Shown one piece after another: positions 59,650 through 64,000 of a DNA stretch of 64,000 nt. A program made the translations under genes and the position numbers. The first letter of the stretch is position 1; every line of letters starts with the position of its first letter. Under the pieces are notes generated by a model that saw only the letters and a program-made list of their open reading frames with translations, was not told the DNA's origin and searched no databases. Where the stretch lies: contig NZ_JBHYDX010000012.1 of assembly GCF_051860505.1 (NCBI RefSeq), forward strand, positions 1 to 64,000, given 5' to 3'. Source of the DNA: Pannonibacter sp051860505 (GTDB lineage Bacteria > Pseudomonadota > Alphaproteobacteria > Rhizobiales > Stappiaceae).

Positions 59650-60957
59650 TTAGTGCCGGATGTCTTCTTGGGCACCTGTCAGCGTTGCCCGCCACTCAGC
59701 CCGGACACCGTCATCTGTCTCGGCGGATGCCAGCCTTTGACGCACCATGTCAAGTTCGGCAGCAGGCAGCAGCCGGCCGAGTGCCCATACTGCAACTCCC
59801 CGCACCACAGGCGCCGCATCGCCGGCAAGGCGCAGGATGTCGGGGATCAGGCTCCCGTCACCGCTGTTGCCTGCCGCAATGAGGCAATTGCGCAGGAACC
59901 GGTCGCGGCCGATACGCTTGATCGGCGAGCCGGAGAACATCTGGCGAAAGGCTGCGTCATCGAGTTTCAGCAGGCCCGCCAGCGGTGGATCAACGAGATC
60001 TGCCCGCGCCTGCAGCTTGGCCTCCTGAGCCGCCTGGGCGAACTTGTTCCAGGGGCAGGCGGCCAGGCAATCGTCACAGCCGTAGATCCGGTTACCCATG
60101 GGCTGCCTGAACTCATGCGGGATAGGCCCGGCGTGTTCGATGGTGAGATAGGACAGGCAGCGCCGGGCATCGAGCCGATAAGCCTCGGGAAAGGCATCCG
60201 TCGGGCAGGCTGTGAGGCAAGCCTTACACGAGCCGCAATGGTCCGTTTCCGGCGTATCCGGCTCCAGCTCTGCAGTCGTGAAGATGGAGCCGAGAAAGAA
60301 CCATGACCCCAGTTGCCGCGACACCAGGTTGGTGTGCTTGCCCTGCCAGCCGGTGCCGGCGGCAGCGGCCAGCGGCTTCTCCATCACGGGGGCTGTATCC
60401 ACGAACACTTTCACATCGCCGCCGCTGCGCGAGACGAGAAAACTGGCCAGTTCCTTCAGCTTGCCCTTGATGACGTCATGATAGTCCCGGTGCCTGGCAT
60501 AGACCGAAATACCAGCCACTGTCGGATCGGCCAGGTGCGTCAGCGGATCCCGGTCGGGGCCATAGTTCATCGTCAGGATCAGGATCGAGCGAACCTCCGG
60601 CCACAACACCCGCGGGTCGGCGCGCCGGGCTTCGGTCTCAGCCATCCACGCCATTGAGCCGTGGAAGCCGGCGTCGAGGAAATGCCGTAGCCGTGCAGGG
60701 GCTTGCGGGATGGCATCGGGCCGCGTTACCGCAAGCGAACTGAACCCGAGCGCCTGAGCTTTTGCATCCAGTGCCGCCCTTAGTTTGCGGCCGGTTGGCG
60801 CTGATGCGGCCTCTGGTGTTGCCGCTGTCAGAAGTCGAGATCCGCGTAGCTGTGCGCCGGCGGCATGCCGAGCATCTTCTCGGCCAGCAGGGGCCGGAAG
60901 CTCGGGCGCGACTTCACCCGGGCATACCAGGCCTTGACGTTGTCCTCTTCTGCCCAC
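59650..60957 (-). CDS. queG: Epoxyqueuosine reductase (N-terminal start uncertain)
   Basis: QueG reduces epoxyqueuosine to queuosine in tRNA using cobalamin and two [4Fe-4S] clusters. The clusters are bound by CGSCKACLTACPTDAF and GCDDCLAACPWNKF (with the extra Cys in RRCLSYLTIEHAG). Before them lies the cobalamin domain (DTAPVMEKPLAAAAGTGWQGKHTNLVS, read in parts), and a HEAT-like C terminus follows. Homology starts near residue 55 of the frame given. GTG 60957 is the nearest standard start but overlaps gst by 130 bases. A CTG at 60831, overlapping the gst stop as CTGA, fits the expected 390-residue length better. Confidence 0.93.
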   Translation of the reverse strand: MGRRGQRQGLVCPGEVAPELPAPAGREDARHAAGAQLRGSRLLTAATPEAASAPTGRKLRAALDAKAQALGFSSLAVTRPDAIPQAPARLRHFLDAGFHGSMAWMAETEARRADPRVLWPEVRSILILTMNYGPDRDPLTHLADPTVAGISVYARHRDYHDVIKGKLKELASFLVSRSGGDVKVFVDTAPVMEKPLAAAAGTGWQGKHTNLVSRQLGSWFFLGSIFTTAELEPDTPETDHCGSCKACLTACPTDAFPEAYRLDARRCLSYLTIEHAGPIPHEFRQPMGNRIYGCDDCLAACPWNKFAQAAQEAKLQARADLVDPPLAGLLKLDDAAFRQMFSGSPIKRIGRDRFLRNCLIAAGNSGDGSLIPDILRLAGDAAPVVRGVAVWALGRLLPAAELDMVRQRLASAETDDGVRAEWRATLTGAQEDIRH

Positions 60958-61520
60958 GGCACCTCGCCCAGATAGTCGGCACAGGAGAATTCGGCGGCCA
61001 GGGCAAAATCTGCAAAGCTCAGGCGGTCACCGGCCAGCCATTTGCGCGAGGCTGCAAGATAGCCGAAATAGCGCATGTGGTGGTGAATGTTCGCACGCGC
61101 GATGCGCAGGATTGCCGAATCCGGTTCGCCGCCGCCAACGGAGCGCGGCATGTCCTGCTTGTAGATCCGTTCGCGCACGAAATGGCCCACCACCTCGTCA
61201 TCGAACTTGCGCAACGCCCAGTCGACCAGCCGCCTTGTTTCGGCGCGGCGGTCCGGATGATCGGGCATCAGCCGGCGATCAGCCATGGCATAGCCGCGCG
61301 TCTCGTCGAGATATTCCATGATCGGCAACGGGCCACAGATCGGCGGCCCGTCGTTTTCGACCAGCACCGGAACGGTCCCGGCCGGATTGAGCATCAGGAA
61401 TTCCCGATGCCGCTCCCACGGGTTGACGGACTTCAGCTCGAAGTTTGCCCCGTACTCACCGAGCAGCAGGCGCACAAAACGGGCAGACGGAGAGAACGGA
61501 TGATGATAGAGCGTGAGCAT
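60828..61520 (-). CDS. Glutathione S-transferase family protein
   Basis: A 230-residue cytosolic GST. The thioredoxin-like N domain is LYHHPFSPSARFVRLLL, with the glutathione-site Pro and acidic residues in NPAGTVPVL and LPIMEYLDET. The helical C domain ends in the FADFALAAEF capping motif. The Ser in PFSPSARF may be catalytic. The subfamily and substrate are unknown. It precedes queG on the same strand, an association common in Hyphomicrobiales. Confidence 0.9.
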   Translation of the reverse strand: MLTLYHHPFSPSARFVRLLLGEYGANFELKSVNPWERHREFLMLNPAGTVPVLVENDGPPICGPLPIMEYLDETRGYAMADRRLMPDHPDRRAETRRLVDWALRKFDDEVVGHFVRERIYKQDMPRSVGGGEPDSAILRIARANIHHHMRYFGYLAASRKWLAGDRLSFADFALAAEFSCADYLGEVPWAEEDNVKAWYARVKSRPSFRPLLAEKMLGMPPAHSYADLDF

Positions 61521-61708
61521 TAAGTTGATTGGACCTTCAGCGCCGCGGCCCCCCAGCGCGCGGACACCAGATTAGTAGGATATGGTTAGCATCCTGTTTC
61601 CGTTCCGCCGCCTCTCGGCCATCGCGAAGTCCGCATAGACCACGCCACGCCGGTTGTTTCAATCCCATCCATACCCATCAGGGAAGTCTTTTCGAGGAGC
61701 CAATTGTC

Positions 61709-62515
61709 ATGACGAGCGACACCATTGTCAGCGCCTTCCTGCTCGGAATTGTCGAGGGCCTGACGGAGTTCATTCCTGTTTCCTCGACCGGACACCTGCT
61801 TCTTCTGGGGCATTTCCTCGGCTTTGAAAGCACCGGCAAGACGTTTGAGGTGCTGATCCAGTTCGGCGCGATCCTCGCGATCCTGTCAGTGTATTTCGGT
61901 CGCCTGTGGAAAGTTTTTGTCGGCCTGCCGCATGACCCGGCGGCCCGCCGCTTTGCCGCCAGCGTTCTCCTCGCCTTTTTCCCGGCTGTGGTGATCGGCG
62001 TTCTGGCGCATGATTTCATCAAGACGGTGTTGTTCGAATCGCCAACGCTCGTCTGCATCACGCTGATTCTGGGTGGCTTCGTGCTGCTGGCGGTTGATCG
62101 CCTGCCGCTGACCCCGCGCTACACCAACGCGATGGAATATCCTCTCGGTCTCAGCCTCGCCATCGGCTTCTGCCAGTGTCTGGCGATGGTGCCGGGTGTG
62201 TCGCGATCCGGGGCGACCATCGTCGGCGCGCTGCTGATGGGCACGGACAAGCGCTCGGCAGCGGAGTTCTCGTTCTTCCTGGCCCTGCCGACCATGGCCG
62301 GTGCCTTCGCCTATGATCTCTACAAGAACCGCGACGTCCTCTCGATGGATGATGCGGCCATCATCGGCATCGGCTTTGTCACCTCCTTCATCGCCGGCGC
62401 CTTCGTGGTCAAGACCCTGCTCGACTTCGTCAGCCGCCACGGCTTCGCCCCTTTCGCCTGGTGGCGCATTATCGCCGGCAGCATCGGCCTCGCCGCGCTT
62501 TATGCGTTCGGTTGA
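61709..62515 (+). CDS. uppP: Undecaprenyl-diphosphate phosphatase
   Basis: A 268-residue integral membrane phosphatase (BacA/UppP) that recycles undecaprenyl pyrophosphate for cell-wall and glycan synthesis and gives bacitracin tolerance. The catalytic motifs are GIVEGLTEFIPVSSTGHLLL (with the Glu pair) and PGVSRSGATIVGALL (with the Arg). About eight TM helices are visible. GAGGAG precedes the ATG at 61709. It is divergent from gst and convergent with a TetR gene. Confidence 0.97.
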   Translation: MTSDTIVSAFLLGIVEGLTEFIPVSSTGHLLLLGHFLGFESTGKTFEVLIQFGAILAILSVYFGRLWKVFVGLPHDPAARRFAASVLLAFFPAVVIGVLAHDFIKTVLFESPTLVCITLILGGFVLLAVDRLPLTPRYTNAMEYPLGLSLAIGFCQCLAMVPGVSRSGATIVGALLMGTDKRSAAEFSFFLALPTMAGAFAYDLYKNRDVLSMDDAAIIGIGFVTSFIAGAFVVKTLLDFVSRHGFAPFAWWRIIAGSIGLAALYAFG

Positions 62516-62521
62516 GGCGTT

Positions 62522-63115
62522 TCAACTCGTCTGTGTGGGGCTGGACAGGCCTGCGAGATAGGTTGCGGTCGTCACTTCGACGAGCCTGTCGAGCGTGTCA
62601 CCCTGCATCAGGTCCTTTGCCAACTGGCGGTCGCTGATCAGGATGGCCAGCCCGTGTACAAGGGCCCACGCACCAACAGTCGCTTCCCGCTGATGCGTTC
62701 CGGTCAGGCCGGAGACGGCAGCACTCAGCCTGGAGAATGCTTCCGCGGAGGAGGCTTCGAGGTCTGGAGACGTGCCGTCCCGAGGGTGCCGCATCATCAG
62801 GTCGAACAGGTTCCGGTTTGCGAGTGCAAACCGGACATAGGCGTGGCCGAGGCGTTGCAGGGCCGGTGTGTCGCCCGGCAGCGCTGCCGCCCGATCCAGT
62901 TCAGTGGACAACTGCCGGAAGCCACGGGCCGCCAGTGCAGCCATCAATGCCTCCCTGCTGCCGAAATGCCGGTAGGACGCGGACGCCGATACGCCGAGCT
63001 GTCTTGCGATTTCTCGCAGGCCGATTTTTTCAGCCGGTAGCTGCTCCAGCATGGCGTTTGCGGTGTCGAGCATCGTCGTCGCCAGATTGCCGTGATGATA
63101 AGGGACTTCACTCAT
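62522..63115 (-). CDS. TetR family transcriptional regulator
   Basis: A 197-residue TetR protein: MSEVPYHHGNLATTMLDTAN, then IGLREIARQLGVSASASYRHFGSREALMAAL. The ligand domain is of the TetR_C_13/WHG type (AYVRFALANRNLFDLMM). Starts further upstream (63151) would overlap the neighbouring gene's start; YHHG near the N terminus is usual for this group and favours 63115. It is divergent from the DoxX-like gene across about 35 bp. Confidence 0.88.
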   Translation of the reverse strand: MSEVPYHHGNLATTMLDTANAMLEQLPAEKIGLREIARQLGVSASASYRHFGSREALMAALAARGFRQLSTELDRAAALPGDTPALQRLGHAYVRFALANRNLFDLMMRHPRDGTSPDLEASSAEAFSRLSAAVSGLTGTHQREATVGAWALVHGLAILISDRQLAKDLMQGDTLDRLVEVTTATYLAGLSSPTQTS

Positions 63116-63149
63116 GTTGACGCCGTTCACATAATGAGGTGCGTCTGTC

Positions 63150-63644
63150 ATGATGTTTCTGGCTTTTGTTGTCGGTACTGCTGCCCTTACTCTGTTAGGT
63201 GACCGGCTTGGCATCGCCTCTCTCCCTGATTGGGCCAGCCGCTTGCGGCTCGGCCTGGCTGCAGCCCTGGTGTTTTTTGGCGTTGATCACTTCCTGTCGG
63301 TTGGACGCTATGTCCCGATGATCGAAGGCTTTGTTCCCTTTGCGGAGCAGGTGGTGCTGGTGACAGGAGCTTGCGAGATCGCCGGCGCCATCGGCCTTCT
63401 GGTGCCAGCCACGCGGCGCCTCGCCGGCATTATGCTGGCGATCTACTTCGTCTGTGTCTTTCCGGCGAACATTGCCAATGCATTGAATGGGCTCGCCGTC
63501 GATGGGCTGCCGTCTTCAGGCTGGTACTATTGGGTACGTCTGGTGTTTCAGCCGCTCTATGTCTGGCTGGCGCTGTTCGCTGCCGGCATTGTCACGCAAC
63601 GCCAAGTGCCCGCAGACCTGCAGCCGTTGCCGCTGCGCCGATGA
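63150..63644 (+). CDS. DoxX-like membrane protein
   Basis: A 164-residue membrane protein with four or five hydrophobic helices: residues about 3-17, 33-52, 68-90, 93-112 and 128-148. The pattern LRLGLAAALVFFGVDHFL, VLVTGACEIAGAIGLLVPATRRLAGIMLAIYFVCVFPANIANAL is that of DoxX family proteins (visible as CEIAGAIGLL and FPANI). The role is unknown. It is the likely target of the divergent TetR. Its 3' end overlaps the convergent azlD gene by 53 bases. Confidence 0.83.
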   Translation: MMFLAFVVGTAALTLLGDRLGIASLPDWASRLRLGLAAALVFFGVDHFLSVGRYVPMIEGFVPFAEQVVLVTGACEIAGAIGLLVPATRRLAGIMLAIYFVCVFPANIANALNGLAVDGLPSSGWYYWVRLVFQPLYVWLALFAAGIVTQRQVPADLQPLPLRR

Positions 63645-63915
63645 CGATCACGGGAAACGGCATCTTCGCAAAATAGAGGACAGCGGCAGCCGCAACACCG
63701 AGTGGCCGCGCCCAACCGGCAAAGCCGCCCCCGTCGAGCAACGCCGAGTTCACCACCAGCGACAGCAGCATGATGACTGCCGCCATGGTGAAAAGCCGTT
63801 GCAGGGCGGGTGACAGGCTCAGCCGGCCGTGCAGCAGCGGCCCGGCTGCGCGAAAGGCAAAGGTTCCTGCGGCGAGCGCAAGGATCGCGGTGATCGGCAT
63901 GACGGCGCTGCTCAT
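63592..63915 (-). CDS. azlD: AzlD family branched-chain amino-acid transport subunit
   Basis: A 107-residue AzlD protein with three to four TM helices (ITAILALAAGTFAFRAAGPLL, TMAAVIMLLSLVVNSALL, LGVAAAAVLYFAKMPFPVIVIGAAATAAGLR, seen in parts). AzlD pairs with AzlC to export branched-chain amino acids or related compounds. Its start overlaps the azlC stop by four bases (ATGA). The 3' end overlaps the DoxX-like gene. Confidence 0.88.
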   Translation of the reverse strand: MSSAVMPITAILALAAGTFAFRAAGPLLHGRLSLSPALQRLFTMAAVIMLLSLVVNSALLDGGGFAGWARPLGVAAAAVLYFAKMPFPVIVIGAAATAAGLRALGVA

Positions 63916-64000
63916 TCGGCTGGCTCCTCACTGGGGAGAGGTTCAGTCCCGTGTTTCTGTCCGATCAGGGCGATGAGCCCGACGAGTGATACCAGCACCG
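63912..64000 (-). CDS. azlC: C-terminal end of AzlC-like permease (truncated by window)
   Basis: The last 28 codons of a gene entering from the right edge. They encode VLVSLVGLIALIG, part of a final TM helix, then QKHGTEPLPSEEPAE. Its stop overlaps the azlD start as ATGA, the usual azlC-azlD arrangement. The identity is inferred from that coupling. Confidence 0.65.
   Translation of the reverse strand, partial: VLVSLVGLIALIGQKHGTEPLPSEEPAE

Overview
The window is about 64 kb of GC-rich chromosomal DNA, coding-dense on both strands, with no phage, insertion sequence or CRISPR array recognised. Gene content and order (ahcY / divL / tsaE-amgK / murU / addB / addA / trxA, and rplU / rpmA / GNATs / obgE / proB / proA / nadD / rsfS / rlmH / envC / ctpA / divergent deacetylase / rppH) are those of an alphaproteobacterium of the order Hyphomicrobiales (Rhizobiales), probably a marine or environmental Stappiaceae-like genus. 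That placement is inference from synteny and protein style, not from a marker-gene comparison.

Left part (1-14.9 kb, nearly all minus strand): the stress co-chaperone grpE, thioredoxin, the AddAB recombination nuclease/helicase, the MurU nucleotidyltransferase, a TsaE-AmgK fusion (tRNA t6A ATPase plus cell-wall sugar kinase), a DivL-type pseudo-histidine kinase with Tyr in place of the phosphoacceptor His, and ahcY behind a palindromic operator. At 14.9-21 kb there is a set of small regulators (two WYL/YafY proteins, a LuxR-type HTH, an ScfR-like regulator), a tRNA-Leu, an NDUFA9-type oxidoreductase and a DUF1127 protein.

21-29.5 kb is a hexuronate/unsaturated-uronate catabolic island: a divergent GntR regulator, uxaC, a TRAP transporter (dctP, dctQ, dctM), a kdgF-like cupin, kduI, kduD and a uxaA-family dehydratase. 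29.5-33.4 kb holds a TetR gene with a pair of matching palindromes and its membrane-protein neighbour, then an AraC regulator divergent from a cytochrome P450 followed by its own [2Fe-2S] ferredoxin.

33.4-45.3 kb is a minus-strand surface-polysaccharide region. It contains a BcsA-BcsB-BcsZ-TPR(BcsK-like)-BcsN cellulose operon, headed by an AT-rich regulatory spacer. Immediately upstream is a translationally coupled two-gene cassette: a Rieske plus metallo-beta-lactamase-fold protein strongly resembling animal CMP-N-acetylneuraminate hydroxylase (CMAH), and a SAM methyltransferase. I consider this cassette the most interesting item in the window.

45.6-59.6 kb is the plus-strand housekeeping cluster: DUF6429, tRNA-Ser, rplU-rpmA with promoter and terminator, three GNATs, obgE-proBA-nadD, rsfS-rlmH, a 69-bp palindromic tandem repeat, envC-ctpA, deacetylase and rppH. 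The right end carries queG-gst (minus), uppP, a TetR/DoxX divergent pair, and azlD with the tail of azlC running off the window.
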